From Bacteroidales bacterium (GTDB lineage Bacteria > Bacteroidota > Bacteroidia > Bacteroidales > JAUNSR01), in the NCBI GenBank assembly GCA_030539115.1, contig JAUNSR010000007.1, forward strand, positions 78,929 through 120,248: DNA of 41,320 bases, given 5' to 3'. Shown piece after piece: positions 1 to 11,720 of the stretch. The number at the start of each line of letters is the position of its first letter. Position 1 is the first letter of the stretch. The position numbers were made by a program, and so were the translations under genes. The notes beneath the pieces were generated by a model. It was not told the origin of the DNA and made no database searches. It was given only the letters and a program-made list of their open reading frames with translations.

Positions 1-228
1 GATTGCCAACTGTTTGTTTTTTGTTTGAAAAACAACTTTTGAATTGTTTAGTTCCCCTTTTATCGTAAAATTTAACGGCGCAATGTTTATAGGAATTGTA
101 ACATCTTTATAATCGGGGAAAATATCGGCACAAATTTCTTTTTCTGTAAAAGATTCTATCTCTGCTTGGCAGGAGTGGCAAATAAAAAATATTGTAAGCA
201 GAAATATGTATAATAGATTCATTCTCAT
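1..228 (-). CDS. Lipoprotein, N-terminal part only (3' end lies outside the window)
   Basis: Seventy-six codons are visible from an ATG at 228, open to the window edge. The N-terminus is a short hydrophobic signal ending in the lipobox-like FICHSC, so the product is probably an exported lipoprotein. The following stretch (EKEICADIFPDYKDVTIPIN, then IAPLNF) resembles, from memory, the start of Bacteroidetes proteins with TolB-like PD40 beta-propeller repeats, but the repeats themselves would lie beyond the edge. The gene starts only 4 bases after the stop of the upstream membrane-protein gene (TAG at 235-233), so the two are almost certainly co-transcribed and translationally coupled. The family is an inference; the signal peptide and the coupling are seen directly. 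Confidence 0.6.
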   Translation of the reverse strand, partial: MRMNLLYIFLLTIFFICHSCQAEIESFTEKEICADIFPDYKDVTIPINIAPLNFTIKGELNNSKVVFQTKNKQLAI

Positions 229-232
229 TATC

Positions 233-2032
233 CTAATTTTTAATAAACATAAAGTAATACCAATAAGTATTATTATAGCTCTTTTTCATTATTGCAGCTA
301 AATCTTTTCTATTAAAATTTTTTGCTGCAAAATCCTGGAACATTAGAAAACGTTTTCTTGTCTGCTCAGAAATATTATATCTTGAAAGATCTGTTTTATT
401 CTGTGCCCCATAAATTAAAAGAGCTTCCTGATAACTCTGAGGCAGTCTTTTTAGAATATCCTCGCCATAGCATGTTGAAACTATTTTATAAAAGCCATCT
501 AAATCTGTATTTAAAAGATACCCCATACAGTAATAATCAAGGCTCTTTTTAGAAAATGCGGAACAACTCATCTCTTTTAGTTGAATGCTATTATTATTTA
601 TTGAATACAATATATCTATATTCTTAAGGTTTAATCTTAAGGCTCCAAATATTGAATCTTTATTAACGGCTTCGTCATTGAAGAGATAGATCTCTTTTTC
701 TTGAGCCCATTTTTTGTAATAGAGTGTTGTTTTAAGAATATTGATGTATTTATTAGCAACTGAATACCCTGTATTTCCTCCATATATAATATTTGTTTCA
801 ATCAATCTTTTAAGCATACGCGGGTTAAGGCTATTGTTTACAGCAATACTTTCACTCATTTTCTTAAATGCAACTTCTTGTGCTATGGAAACATTTCCAA
901 CTGCAAAATACATATCACTTATCAGTGGAAATATAAAAGGATTATTATCACTCCAATCGATAGTTATGCTTTCAATACCTTTCTGAGTATAAAAAAAAGC
1001 TTTTTCAGGGAAAATATCTTTTTCTATTAAAGCAATATTTTGTGCATAGTTTAATAAATAATTTGAAACTCCATTCTTGCTTTCGGAAATTATGTTATCC
1101 CACTGTTTATATCTTAAATAATAATCATATTTGAGAAATTTTCTTGTATCATCCTTAGTATAATATTCTTCTTTCTTAAACATATAAAATGAGATACACA
1201 ATATTAAGCAAATCTGAAATGCTTGATTCAACAATCTTTTTATTAATGAATTAGTATAATGTTTTGAAAATATAGAGCTTAAAATAATTATTATAGGAAA
1301 TGACAGCCAAGAAAAATATATTTCTATTCCAGGCTTTAAAAGCCTATTATAATATTCTTCGGGTGTAAGAGCTAAAGAAAGATTGCTAATCAAATAATAA
1401 TCATAAACAGATAATCTTGCTAAAATAAACACTAAAATTATTGGTAACGAAAAATATATGCTTTGCTTTATGTTGTTGAATAATTCATAAATAAAAACTG
1501 ATATAACAAAATAAAAACTTGCTGCTCCAAATAACCAGAAAAAAATTATTGATGAAACGGATAAGAAAATAAGTTTATAGACATTTTTATAAAAGTAATA
1601 TATATAGATGATAAAAAGCAACTGCATTACAATGTAAGATAATAAACCATTAATCTGATAATCAAAGTTTATAATTAATGGCAGTTGTGTAATCATGGGA
1701 AGAGCCCATAAAAGAACATCCATGCTTTTTGGGTTGATTTTTTTTACAATAGTTTGTGTCGATATTCCAACTATTATCAATAGGAGAGAGCAAGCTAAAG
1801 CACCAAAATGATTAAGATTAAAAAATTGAAGTATAAATTCTTTTAAAATAACTGATACTCCTGCGGGTTTTGAAATCTTTTCTAAGACATAATCCCAATC
1901 GAATAAAAAAAGCTGATTTTGCTCTATGAACGAGAATAAATATTTATTCTTTAATTCAAAATATAGAAATATGGCAACAAATGCTAATAGCCATAGGAAA
2001 GAACTAATAATATATTTGGTAAGTTTATTCAT
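233..2032 (-). CDS. Multi-pass inner-membrane protein, DUF6057-like
   Basis: A 599-residue protein. Residues about 10-300 are a run of hydrophobic segments (roughly nine or ten membrane spans). Residues about 310-599 form a soluble, mainly helical region with aromatic-rich, TPR-like pairs of helices. This two-part layout fits the Bacteroidetes family DUF6057, whose function is not known to me; the assignment is from recall. The ATG at 2032 is followed directly by the hydrophobic region, so the start looks right. The downstream lipoprotein gene begins 4 bases after the stop, which suggests that membrane protein and lipoprotein work together at the envelope. A possible minus-strand -7 box lies at 2252-2259. 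Confidence 0.65.
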   Translation of the reverse strand: MNKLTKYIISSFLWLLAFVAIFLYFELKNKYLFSFIEQNQLFLFDWDYVLEKISKPAGVSVILKEFILQFFNLNHFGALACSLLLIIVGISTQTIVKKINPKSMDVLLWALPMITQLPLIINFDYQINGLLSYIVMQLLFIIYIYYFYKNVYKLIFLSVSSIIFFWLFGAASFYFVISVFIYELFNNIKQSIYFSLPIILVFILARLSVYDYYLISNLSLALTPEEYYNRLLKPGIEIYFSWLSFPIIIILSSIFSKHYTNSLIKRLLNQAFQICLILCISFYMFKKEEYYTKDDTRKFLKYDYYLRYKQWDNIISESKNGVSNYLLNYAQNIALIEKDIFPEKAFFYTQKGIESITIDWSDNNPFIFPLISDMYFAVGNVSIAQEVAFKKMSESIAVNNSLNPRMLKRLIETNIIYGGNTGYSVANKYINILKTTLYYKKWAQEKEIYLFNDEAVNKDSIFGALRLNLKNIDILYSINNNSIQLKEMSCSAFSKKSLDYYCMGYLLNTDLDGFYKIVSTCYGEDILKRLPQSYQEALLIYGAQNKTDLSRYNISEQTRKRFLMFQDFAAKNFNRKDLAAIMKKSYNNTYWYYFMFIKN

Positions 2033-2320
2033 CTATATATTATCTATTTTTAACGATAATGTTCAATTGAATAAAAATAGATATTTAAAAATAAAAATTG
2101 TAATTTAATTGTTATATTTTGAAACAATTACATTGTATTGTCTTTAATAGTGTGGAATGCTAAACAAAAGGTACATAAATGATACAGTTGCATGTAAGTG
2201 TTAAAATTTAATTTATGTATAAATAATTAATTGATTAATATTTAAGAAAACAAATATATTTCCGAGTGTTTTAGGGATGAAAAATGAGCATTTAAAATAT
2301 GAATAAAGGATATTTTGGGT

Positions 2321-2328
2321 TATCTTTG
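2321..2328 (+). promoter_or_regulatory. Putative -7 box for gyrA (TATCTTTG)
   Basis: It matches the Bacteroidetes consensus TAnnTTTG exactly. Transcription would start near 2334-2336, leaving a leader of about 130 bases before the gyrA ATG. I see no clear -33 TTTG at the usual distance. Confidence 0.5.
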
Positions 2329-2333
2329 CATTA

Positions 2334-2450
2334 ATGAAAAGAATGCTTAAAAACATAAATAGATTTATCACATTTTGTTTTGCCAATATTTTTTGGAATA
2401 TATTTTTAAATATTGGAGAGTTTTTATTTCAAAGGAGGATAATTAAATAA
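2334..2450 (+). CDS. Possible 38-codon leader ORF upstream of gyrA
   Basis: ATG at 2334 to TAA at 2448-2450 encodes a short basic and aromatic peptide beginning MKRMLKNINR and ending FQRRIIK. The ATG sits almost on the transcription start predicted from the -7 box at 2321-2328, so it would be translated leaderless or not at all. The codons near its end contain AAAGGAGG (2431-2438), a strong Shine-Dalgarno-like sequence 27 bases before the gyrA ATG. It could be a leader peptide, or a chance ORF in AT-rich leader DNA. Chance is the more likely. Confidence 0.2.
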   Translation: MKRMLKNINRFITFCFANIFWNIFLNIGEFLFQRRIIK

Positions 2451-2465
2451 CTAAACTATTTTTAA

Positions 2466-5165
2466 ATGGTTGATCAAGATAGAATAATAAAGATTAATAT
2501 CGAAGAGGAAATGAAATCATCTTATATCGATTATTCGATGTCGGTGATAGTTTCCAGAGCATTACCTGATGCACGTGATGGTTTTAAGCCGGTTCACAGA
2601 CGTGTGTTGTATGGTATGAATGAATTGGGTAACACTTATGATAAACCCTACAAGAAATCTGCCAGAATAGTGGGTGAGGTTTTAGGTAAATATCATCCTC
2701 ATGGCGATTCTTCTGTTTATGGCGCTCTTGTTAGAATGGCCCAGCCTTGGTCTTTAAGATACCTTCAAGTTGATGGACAAGGAAACTTCGGTTCTGTCGA
2801 TGGTGATGGTGCGGCGGCGATGCGTTATACCGAAGCTCGTCTTGCAAAGATAGCCGAAGAAATGCTAAAAGATATCGATAAAGATACTGTTGATTTCCAA
2901 CCAAATTTTGATGATACCCTTTCCGAACCGACTGTTTTACCAACAAGAATTCCAACTCTTTTGGTAAATGGCGCTTCAGGTATTGCTGTCGGTATGGCAA
3001 CAAATATGCCTCCTCACAATCTTTCTGAAGTTATTGACGCCACAATCGCATATATTGATAATAAGGATTGTGAAATCAGCGATTTGATGAAGTTTGTAAA
3101 AGCTCCCGATTTCCCAACTGGCGGTTACATCTACGGAATGAGCGGTGTGAAAGAAGCTTTTGAAACAGGTCGCGGAAGAGTTGTTCTAAGAGCTAAAGCT
3201 GAAATAGAATCAGAACACAACAGAGATAAAATTGTTATTACAGAGATTCCATATCTTGTAAATAAGGCTGAACTTATAAAGAATATTGCTTCACTTGTTG
3301 ATGACAAAAAGCTTGATGGTATTTCAAATATTAATGATGAATCCGACCGACAGGGCATGAGAATCGTTATTGATGTTAAAAAAGATGCAAACTCAAGCGT
3401 TGTTCTCAACAAGCTTTATAAGATGACTGCCTGTCAATCTACATTCAGCGTAAATAATATTGCTCTTGTAAATGGCAGACCTAAATTGCTTAATCTAAAA
3501 GATCTTATCAGCTCTTTTGTTGACCACAGGCACGAGGTTGTTATAAGAAGAACAAGATATGAATTATCAAAAGCTCAAGAAAGAGCGCATATTCTTGAGG
3601 GACTTATTATTGCTTCTGATCATATAGACGAGGTAATTGCCATTATTCGTTCTTCTCAAAATCCGATAGAAGCTAAAACAAGATTAATAGAAAGATTTGA
3701 ACTTTCAGATCTTCAGGCTTCTGCAATTGTTGAGATGAGACTTCGTCAGCTTACCGGACTTGAGCAGGACAAACTTCATGCTGAATACGAACAACTAATG
3801 AAACAGATTGAATATTACAATCAAATTCTTTCTGATGAAGTTCTCTGTATGAGTGTTGTGAAGAATGAGCTTATTGAGGTGAAAGACAAATATGGTGATC
3901 AGCGTCGCTCTGAGATTGTTTATTCTTCAGAAGAATTCAATCCTGAGGATTTCTATTCAGATGATGAAATGATTATCACTATTTCTCATTTGGGATATAT
4001 TAAACGTACTCCTTTAACTGAATTCAAAGCACAAAACAGAGGCGGTGTGGGTTCAAAAGGAAGCAATACAAGGGATGAAGATTTCATTGAATTCATTTAT
4101 CCGGCTTCCATGCATAATACTATGTTGTTCTTTACTCAAAAAGGACGTTGCTTTTGGCTTAAAGTTTATGAAATTCCTGAAGGAACAAAAAATACAAAAG
4201 GTCGTGCTATTCAGAATCTTTTGAATATTGATTCTGATGACAAAGTAAATGCATTTATAAAAGTCAAAAATCTTCAAGATGCAGATTATTGCGCTTCTCA
4301 TTCTTTAGTTTTCTGTACAAAACGCGGTTTAATTAAAAAGACAAGACTCTCTGCATATGCCCGCCCTCGTACCAATGGTATCAATGCAATTAACATTAAT
4401 GACAATGACCAAGTAATTGCTGTTAGCCTGACTGATGGAACTAAACATATTATCATGGCAAATAAGAACGGCCGTGCAATTTGTTTCCCTGAAAACAAGG
4501 TTAGAGCTATGGGGCGTGTAGCTACAGGCGTCAGAGGTATGCGTCTTGATTCTGACACTGATGAAGTAATAGGTATGATTACCTTAAATTATCCTGGTGT
4601 GGTGGTCGAAAGTGAAATATTTGCTGAAGAAAATACTCCAGATAATGAGGACTTGAATACTGCCGCCTTAGAAGAGGATATCGCTGAACCTGAGTTGTTT
4701 GATGACAACAGTTTTGAAGACAGTAATGAATCTGATATTGAAGAGATTGTTTCTGATGATGTACACACAATTCTTGTTGTTTCTGAGAATGGATACGGGA
4801 AACGTTCTCTAATATCTTCTTACAGAATAACAAATAGAGGCGGTAAGGGTGTTAAGACTCTTAATATCACAGATAAGACAGGTTCTCTTGTTGCTATTAA
4901 AGATGTAACGAATGATAATGATTTAATGATTATCAATAAATCCGGTATAGCTATTCGTCTTCATGTTGAAGACCTTAGAATTATGGGCAGAGCGACTCAG
5001 GGCGTTCGTCTTATCAACTTGGAGAAGAAAAATGACAGTATTGCTTCTGTTTGTAAGGTTATGACTGAAAATGAAGAGGAAGAAATCATTACTGATATAG
5101 AAGAAAATACAGAGAATGAGGAAGATATTATTCAAACAGATTCATCAATTGATAATAACGAATAA
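2466..5165 (+). CDS. gyrA: DNA gyrase subunit A
   Basis: The A subunit of type IIA topoisomerase, which cuts and rejoins DNA while introducing negative supercoils with GyrB. The N-terminal breakage-reunion domain covers about residues 10-480, with catalytic Tyr121 preceded by Arg120 (AAMRYTE). The quinolone region reads [10 protein letters not shown], with Ser82 and Gly86 at the places of E. coli Ser83 and Asp87. The C-terminal pinwheel (about 495-860) has the GyrA-box-like QNRGGVG at 523-529 and a second NRGGKG blade motif. Two features are unusual: an Asp/Glu-rich insertion at about 715-765 inside the pinwheel and an acidic tail over the last 35 residues. At 899 residues it is longer than typical bacterial GyrA (about 850). 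The start is the ATG leading into the usual [24 protein letters not shown] opening. Confidence 0.98.
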   Translation: MVDQDRIIKINIEEEMKSSYIDYSMSVIVSRALPDARDGFKPVHRRVLYGMNELGNTYDKPYKKSARIVGEVLGKYHPHGDSSVYGALVRMAQPWSLRYLQVDGQGNFGSVDGDGAAAMRYTEARLAKIAEEMLKDIDKDTVDFQPNFDDTLSEPTVLPTRIPTLLVNGASGIAVGMATNMPPHNLSEVIDATIAYIDNKDCEISDLMKFVKAPDFPTGGYIYGMSGVKEAFETGRGRVVLRAKAEIESEHNRDKIVITEIPYLVNKAELIKNIASLVDDKKLDGISNINDESDRQGMRIVIDVKKDANSSVVLNKLYKMTACQSTFSVNNIALVNGRPKLLNLKDLISSFVDHRHEVVIRRTRYELSKAQERAHILEGLIIASDHIDEVIAIIRSSQNPIEAKTRLIERFELSDLQASAIVEMRLRQLTGLEQDKLHAEYEQLMKQIEYYNQILSDEVLCMSVVKNELIEVKDKYGDQRRSEIVYSSEEFNPEDFYSDDEMIITISHLGYIKRTPLTEFKAQNRGGVGSKGSNTRDEDFIEFIYPASMHNTMLFFTQKGRCFWLKVYEIPEGTKNTKGRAIQNLLNIDSDDKVNAFIKVKNLQDADYCASHSLVFCTKRGLIKKTRLSAYARPRTNGINAININDNDQVIAVSLTDGTKHIIMANKNGRAICFPENKVRAMGRVATGVRGMRLDSDTDEVIGMITLNYPGVVVESEIFAEENTPDNEDLNTAALEEDIAEPELFDDNSFEDSNESDIEEIVSDDVHTILVVSENGYGKRSLISSYRITNRGGKGVKTLNITDKTGSLVAIKDVTNDNDLMIINKSGIAIRLHVEDLRIMGRATQGVRLINLEKKNDSIASVCKVMTENEEEEIITDIEENTENEEDIIQTDSSIDNNE

Positions 5166-5185
5166 TTTATTTTAATATCTTTATA

Positions 5186-5207
5186 CACTCTCTATTCATT
5201 TAGAGTG
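5186..5207 (+). repeat. Small inverted repeat between gyrA and the TPR gene
   Basis: CACTCT at 5186-5191 pairs with AGAGTG at 5202-5207 around a 10-base loop. No U tract follows, so it is not a convincing terminator. It may be a processing or attenuation hairpin between two probably co-transcribed genes. Confidence 0.3.
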
Positions 5208-5256
5208 GAAACTGTATGTAATAAAAAATTTATATTAATAACTAAAAGTATCAACA

Positions 5257-6471
5257 ATGAAAAAAATTTTATTATCAACAGCATTATTTTTTGCATTTGC
5301 TTCCGGCTTTGCCCAAGTGAAGTTGGTTAATAAAGCATTTAGTGAAGCAAAGGCTGAGAGTCCAAACTTTGCTGAAGCACAAAAAAACATTAAAGAGGCA
5401 TTGGAAAATGCTGAAACTAAAGATCAGGCTAAAACTTGGTATGTTGCCGGTTTTATTGACAACAAACAATTCGAAATTCAACGTAACACTCAGCTTTTAG
5501 GCAAACAACCCAATGAAGCCTTAATGTACACATCTTTAATAAGCTGCTATGACTATTTCATGAAAGCTGCCGAATTGGATCAGCTTCCAAATGAAAAGGG
5601 CAAGGTAAAACCTAAATATTTGAAGGATATCAAAAATGTCTTGAAAAATAATCAAGGTTATTATACTAACGGTGGAGCTTATTTCTGGGAGCAGAAAGAT
5701 TATAAGAAAGCCTATGAGATGTTCCACATCTATACAGAAATTCCTAAATTGGAAATTTTCAAAGGTGAAGCTTTCCCGGCAGATACAAACTATAATATGT
5801 TTTTATATTATGCCGCTATCGCCGCAAGCCAAATTCCTGATCCTAAATTGGCTATTCAAAGCTATGAATCTTTGATTGGTTCCGGTTTCAAGGAAAATGA
5901 AATTTATCAGCTTCTTTCTCAGGAATACATGAATGTTAAGGATACTGCTAAATATGAGCAAATCATGGCTGAAGGTGCTAAGAAATTCCCAACTGAAGCT
6001 TACTTTATTGATATGCTTATCAATACTTATATCAATAAAAATCAGTATGATCAGGCTATAACCTATCTTGATGCCGCTATTGCCCGTGATGCTAAGAATG
6101 CTCAATACTGTGATGCTAAAGGTCGTCTTCTTGAAACAATGAAGAAAAATGACGATGCTATGGCTATGTACAAAAAAGCTATTGAGATAGACCCTAATTA
6201 TGCTGAAGCTTATGGAAACATCGGTCGTATTTTCTATAACAAAGCTATCGAAGCTAACAATGACGCAGCAAATATTAAGGATACAAAAAGCTATAACGAG
6301 CAAATTGCTAACGTAGTTAAACCTTTGTTCAAGGAAGCTATTCCTTATTATGAAAAAGCTTTGCAATTAAAATCTGAAAAAGAATATATGATTGCTCTTC
6401 GCTCCATTTATTACAACCTTCAAATGGGTGATGATTATGATAGAATCGAAAAATTAATGGGTGGTAATTAA
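5257..6471 (+). CDS. Exported tetratricopeptide-repeat protein
   Basis: A 404-residue protein with a clear signal peptide (MKKILLSTALFFAFASGFAQ, cleavage near residue 20) and TPR helices. The best pair lies at about residues 245-330, including the typical YKKAIEIDPNYAEAYGNIGR. It is probably a periplasmic or outer-membrane-associated scaffold; no enzymatic motif is visible. It follows gyrA by 91 bases on the same strand, an arrangement I recall from Bacteroides genomes. A strong terminator closes the unit at 6527-6564. TPR proteins bind partners, and the partner cannot be told from the sequence. Confidence 0.9.
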   Translation: MKKILLSTALFFAFASGFAQVKLVNKAFSEAKAESPNFAEAQKNIKEALENAETKDQAKTWYVAGFIDNKQFEIQRNTQLLGKQPNEALMYTSLISCYDYFMKAAELDQLPNEKGKVKPKYLKDIKNVLKNNQGYYTNGGAYFWEQKDYKKAYEMFHIYTEIPKLEIFKGEAFPADTNYNMFLYYAAIAASQIPDPKLAIQSYESLIGSGFKENEIYQLLSQEYMNVKDTAKYEQIMAEGAKKFPTEAYFIDMLINTYINKNQYDQAITYLDAAIARDAKNAQYCDAKGRLLETMKKNDDAMAMYKKAIEIDPNYAEAYGNIGRIFYNKAIEANNDAANIKDTKSYNEQIANVVKPLFKEAIPYYEKALQLKSEKEYMIALRSIYYNLQMGDDYDRIEKLMGGN

Positions 6472-6526
6472 TATTCTTAATTGATTAATATTTCTATTGA
6501 TTCAATATATCTATTAATACAATATC

Positions 6527-6564
6527 AAAAGGTCCCGTAACAAAATGTTGCGGGACCTTTTTTA
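6527..6564 (+). terminator. Rho-independent terminator of the gyrA-TPR unit
   Basis: Arms GGTCCCG-TAAC and GTT-GCGGGACC form a GC-rich hairpin with a short AAAAT loop (about 6531-6557), flanked by AAAA on the left and TTTTTT on the right. It lies 55 bases after the TPR stop codon. Confidence 0.9.
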
Positions 6565-6754
6565 TTGATATTCGGTTGTAATATATTTTTACATTTAAGA
6601 AAATCAATGGATAACTGTGTAATTTGTTTATTCCTGTTTTTTATATAATATAATCAAATTGATATGTATTTAATGCGAATATTATAACATGGAAATTGCG
6701 GAGTAGTCATTCATGCAATATATATGGATAAATAATAGCATTTCGACAAAAAAT

Positions 6755-6796
6755 AAAAAGAGATAAATATAAGCTTCTACATATTTATCTCTTTTT
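6755..6796 (-). terminator. Terminator hairpin downstream of trmD, possibly bidirectional
   Basis: Perfect 16-bp arms (AAAAAGAGATAAATAT at 6755-6770 and its complement at 6781-6796) surround a 10-base loop. T-rich sequence flanks the hairpin on either strand. It sits 17 bases beyond the trmD stop. Confidence 0.85.
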
Positions 6797-6812
6797 ATTT
6801 TTAACCAAACAT

Positions 6813-7493
6813 CTATTCTTCATCGAAAATATCAGGACGTAAAAGCTTAGTTCTCTCGACTGCTTTGTCATGTTCCCATTCTCTAATTTTTCTTTCATGT
6901 CCTGAAAGAAGAATATCAGGAACTTTCCATCCTTTATATTCAGCAGGTCTTGAATAAACGGGTGGAGCAAGTAAATTATCCTGGAAAGAATCTGAGAGAG
7001 CACTTTGTTCGTCACCGATAGCTCCGGGAATTAGTCTTACAATAGCATCTGCAATAATTGCCGCAGGTAATTCACCACCGGTAAGAACATAATCTCCTAT
7101 TGAGATTTCTTTGGTAATGAGATGTTCTCTTATTCTGTAATCGATACCTTTATAATGACCGCACAAAATAATAAGATTTTCGCTCATGGATAAGTTGTTG
7201 GCCATCTTTTGATTAAATGTATCACCATCGGGAGAGGTGAAAATTATTTCGTCATAATCTCTTTCTGACTTTAATTTCGAAATACAAAGATCTATCGGTT
7301 CAATCTGCATTACCATTCCTGCCTGCCCACCAAAAGGATAGTCATCAACTCTTTTATGCTTATTTGTTGAATAATCTCTCAGGTTATGGATATGAATTTC
7401 AACAAGTCCTTTATCCTGTGCTCTTTTAAGTATAGAGTGATTGATAGGGCCCTCAAGAAGTTCCGGTAAAACAGTAATTATATCTATTCGCAT
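6813..7493 (-). CDS. trmD: tRNA (guanine-N1)-methyltransferase
   Basis: SPOUT-class enzyme that methylates G37 of tRNAs, using S-adenosylmethionine, to prevent frameshifting. The 226-residue protein opens with [15 protein letters not shown] and carries the knot-region motifs [11 protein letters not shown] and [12 protein letters not shown] typical of TrmD. A longer frame reaches an ATG at 7541, but the extra 16 residues do not resemble the family; I chose the ATG at 7493, where homology begins. The gene stands alone, convergent with the TPR gene and divergent from ligA. Confidence 0.97.
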   Translation of the reverse strand: MRIDIITVLPELLEGPINHSILKRAQDKGLVEIHIHNLRDYSTNKHKRVDDYPFGGQAGMVMQIEPIDLCISKLKSERDYDEIIFTSPDGDTFNQKMANNLSMSENLIILCGHYKGIDYRIREHLITKEISIGDYVLTGGELPAAIIADAIVRLIPGAIGDEQSALSDSFQDNLLAPPVYSRPAEYKGWKVPDILLSGHERKIREWEHDKAVERTKLLRPDIFDEE

Positions 7494-7613
7494 ATATATT
7501 TTATTTTTCACAAAAGTAGTAAAACATAACGATATATACATAAATAATATCTCTGAGGTGTTTTTAATTAATTAAAGCAATATCATCTGTTCTTAACAGG
7601 AACTTTATTTGGT

Positions 7614-7621
7614 TAGCTTTG
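7614..7621 (+). promoter_or_regulatory. Putative -7 box for ligA (TAGCTTTG)
   Basis: It matches TAnnTTTG and lies 79 bases upstream of the ligA ATG, in the gap divergent from trmD. No good -33 element is visible at the expected spacing. Confidence 0.4.
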
Positions 7622-7694
7622 TCGGTTAATTTAGAATTGCTATTTTTACATATTTCACAGGTCCCATAAAGCGGTCTGAAGAGAATTAATATAA

Positions 7695-9800
<2,106 letters not shown>

Positions 9801-9979
9801 TTGATGTTTTCATGCAAGTTTGTCGAAGATATATATGAATCCAATTTTATTATTTTGATATTTTACATAATAATGCAAAATATCACATTTTATTAACAAT
9901 TAGATATCTATTTCATATATATTTTATATTTTGTGGTCTAATTTATTTAAATAAGATAGAAAACAAAGAGATAAATTTA

Positions 9980-9987
9980 TAAATTTG
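9980..9987 (+). promoter_or_regulatory. Putative -7 box for dapA (TAAATTTG)
   Basis: It matches TAnnTTTG and lies 34 bases upstream of the dapA ATG, so dapA probably has its own promoter in the 221-base gap after ligA. Confidence 0.45.
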
Positions 9988-10021
9988 GACTCTAAAACGA
10001 TTCTACAATATATTCACATAT

Positions 10022-10915
10022 ATGGCACAAATAAATCTTAAGGGGATGGGAGTGGCTTTGATAACTCCTTTTAAAGCGGATGGAACTGTTGATTTTAAAG
10101 GGTTAGGAAGATTACTTGAATATCAAATACAAAATGGCACAGATTATATAGTCGTTTTAGGCACCACTGCTGAAACACCCACTTTAACAACTGAAGAGAA
10201 AAATGAAATTAAAGCTTTTGTTATAGAGAGAGTCAATGGTCGTATTCCATTGGTTTTAGGTCTTGGCGGAAACAATACATTGGATGTTGTAAAACACTTG
10301 AAAGAGGATGACTTTACCGGTATAGATGCAATTCTTTCTGTAGTTCCTTACTATAACAAGCCTTCACAGGAGGGCATATATCAGCATTATAAAGCTATTG
10401 CTCAGGCAAGCAGGCTTCCTATTATCCTTTACAATGTTCCGGGTAGAACAGGTGTTAATATGACCGCTCAGACTACACTTAGAATTGCAAAGGAATTTAA
10501 TAATGTTGTAGCTATTAAGGAGGCTTCCGGCAATATCACTCAGATGGATGATATTATCAAGAATAAACCTGCTGATTTTAATGTTATTTCAGGAGATGAT
10601 GGAATTACCTTTCCATTAATCACTCTTGGTGCCGTAGGCGTCATTTCTGTTATTGGCAATGCATTTCCTAAAGAGTTCAGCAAAATGATCAGACTTGCTT
10701 TGGCAGGCGATTTTAAAAATTCATTGATTATTCATCACCGTTTTACAGAGCTTTTCGAGCTTTTATTCGTTGATGGCAATCCTGCCGGTGTGAAAAGTAT
10801 TCTTAATGCAATGGGATATATTGAAAATCAATTGAGATTGCCGCTTGTTCCGACAAGAATAACTACTTTTGAAAAAATTAGAAACGTTTTGAGAGAACTT
10901 AATATTCTTTGCTAA
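10022..10915 (+). CDS. dapA: 4-hydroxy-tetrahydrodipicolinate synthase
   Basis: Condenses pyruvate with aspartate semialdehyde in the lysine and diaminopimelate pathway. It is a class I aldolase of 297 residues, the normal length. The Schiff-base lysine is Lys166 in VVAIKEASGN. The catalytic triad partners appear as Thr49 in GTTAE, Tyr111 in PYYNKP and Tyr138 in LYNVPGRTG, with Arg142 positioned for carboxylate binding. It lies downstream of ligA with its own likely promoter and is followed by a strong hairpin at 11006-11050. The related N-acetylneuraminate lyase is less likely because the DapA-type GRTG arginine motif is present. Confidence 0.95.
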   Translation: MAQINLKGMGVALITPFKADGTVDFKGLGRLLEYQIQNGTDYIVVLGTTAETPTLTTEEKNEIKAFVIERVNGRIPLVLGLGGNNTLDVVKHLKEDDFTGIDAILSVVPYYNKPSQEGIYQHYKAIAQASRLPIILYNVPGRTGVNMTAQTTLRIAKEFNNVVAIKEASGNITQMDDIIKNKPADFNVISGDDGITFPLITLGAVGVISVIGNAFPKEFSKMIRLALAGDFKNSLIIHHRFTELFELLFVDGNPAGVKSILNAMGYIENQLRLPLVPTRITTFEKIRNVLRELNILC

Positions 10916-11005
10916 TAAAATATTAATTATTTGGTTTCTAAATCAAATAGTTATACAAATAAATAGGAGGGACTTGTATCAATTTACCTCCGGATAAATA
11001 TTATT

Positions 11006-11050
11006 AAAAAGGTCAAAAATTCTGTTTTAATCAGAGTTTTTGACCTTTTT
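11006..11050 (+). terminator. Terminator after dapA
   Basis: Nineteen-base arms (11006-11024 and 11032-11050) pair almost perfectly around a 7-base loop; the core is AAAAAGGTCAAAAA with TTTTTGACCTTTTT. The A-rich left edge and T-rich right edge fit a bidirectional terminator. Confidence 0.85.
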
Positions 11051-11148
11051 AATTGTCAAACAAAATTTTTATTCGATAATAAATCAATTTTCCTTTGGAT
11101 TATTTATAAATGCCAGGAATGTAAATTAAAAAAGACTGATGAAAATTG

Positions 11149-11201
11149 AAAAATCGACGTTCAAAATTGAATTTTCTTAGTTCAAAATTTGAAAATCGAC
11201 G
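11149..11201 (+). repeat. Two direct repeats containing TCGACG, 42 bases apart
   Basis: The word AAAATCGACG ends at 11159 and again at 11201. Between and beside them lie palindrome-like TTCAAAATTGAA and TTCAAAATTTGAA sequences. It may be a degenerate short repeat or a paired protein-binding site. Confidence 0.4.
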
Positions 11202-11712
11202 GTAAAAATTTAAAAATGAACAAATGAATTTTTTTTAAAATTTATCAAGCTGTATATCAATGCTTTATAAATTTTGAATAATTGTTTTGAATGAATAACG
11301 CAGTGTGTCAAATCTCACAAATTTAACAGTAAACAAGATTTATGTCAATAGCTGAATATGGTTGGAATTAATATTTTTAAGCCAAGGATAATTATTGAAT
11401 TGAAGTTTATAAAAACAAAACTTACTGCATTGCAACAAACCTTTTATCAATAAACAGAATCTAATCTATGAGCTTTATGTAGAATGTAAATTATATGGAT
11501 ATTACAGAAATTCATACGGTTAACAAAACATCTGAAAGTATTAAAACTTAAGATTACATATGTATTTGTTAAAAGGTCCTTTTGTTCTATAATCACTATT
11601 ATGTTAAATAAAATGTTTTGAAAATAAATATACATATACTCTTTCAAATAAAAAACACAACTATAAGAATTTTTTTTTATATTGAAGTATAATGCATCAA
11701 ATAGAAATAAAC

Positions 11713-11720
11713 TATATTTG
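11713..11720 (+). promoter_or_regulatory. Putative -7 box (TATATTTG) for the small gene at 11756
   Basis: It matches TAnnTTTG, 35 bases upstream of the ATG at 11756. No clear -33 element. Confidence 0.4.

Larger units (their letters stand above)
2033..2465. other. Divergent intergenic region between the membrane-protein gene and gyrA
   Basis: This 433-base AT-rich gap holds the promoters of both divergent units. Plus strand: TATCTTTG at 2321-2328 matches the Bacteroidetes -7 box TAnnTTTG. Minus strand: CAAATATA at 2252-2259 reads TATATTTG. The right part also contains a possible 38-codon ORF (2334-2450). No other gene is evident. Confidence 0.5.

Noticed and set aside
5803..6366. 187-codon ORF on minus inside the TPR gene
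   Set aside because: Antisense shadow of a well-supported TPR coding region.
7494..7541. Longer trmD start at 7541
   Set aside because: The extra 16 residues do not match the family, which begins at [13 protein letters not shown].
11447..11647. 66-codon ORF on minus
   Set aside because: Low-complexity aromatic-rich peptide in AT-rich DNA, with no promoter, start context or recognisable motif.
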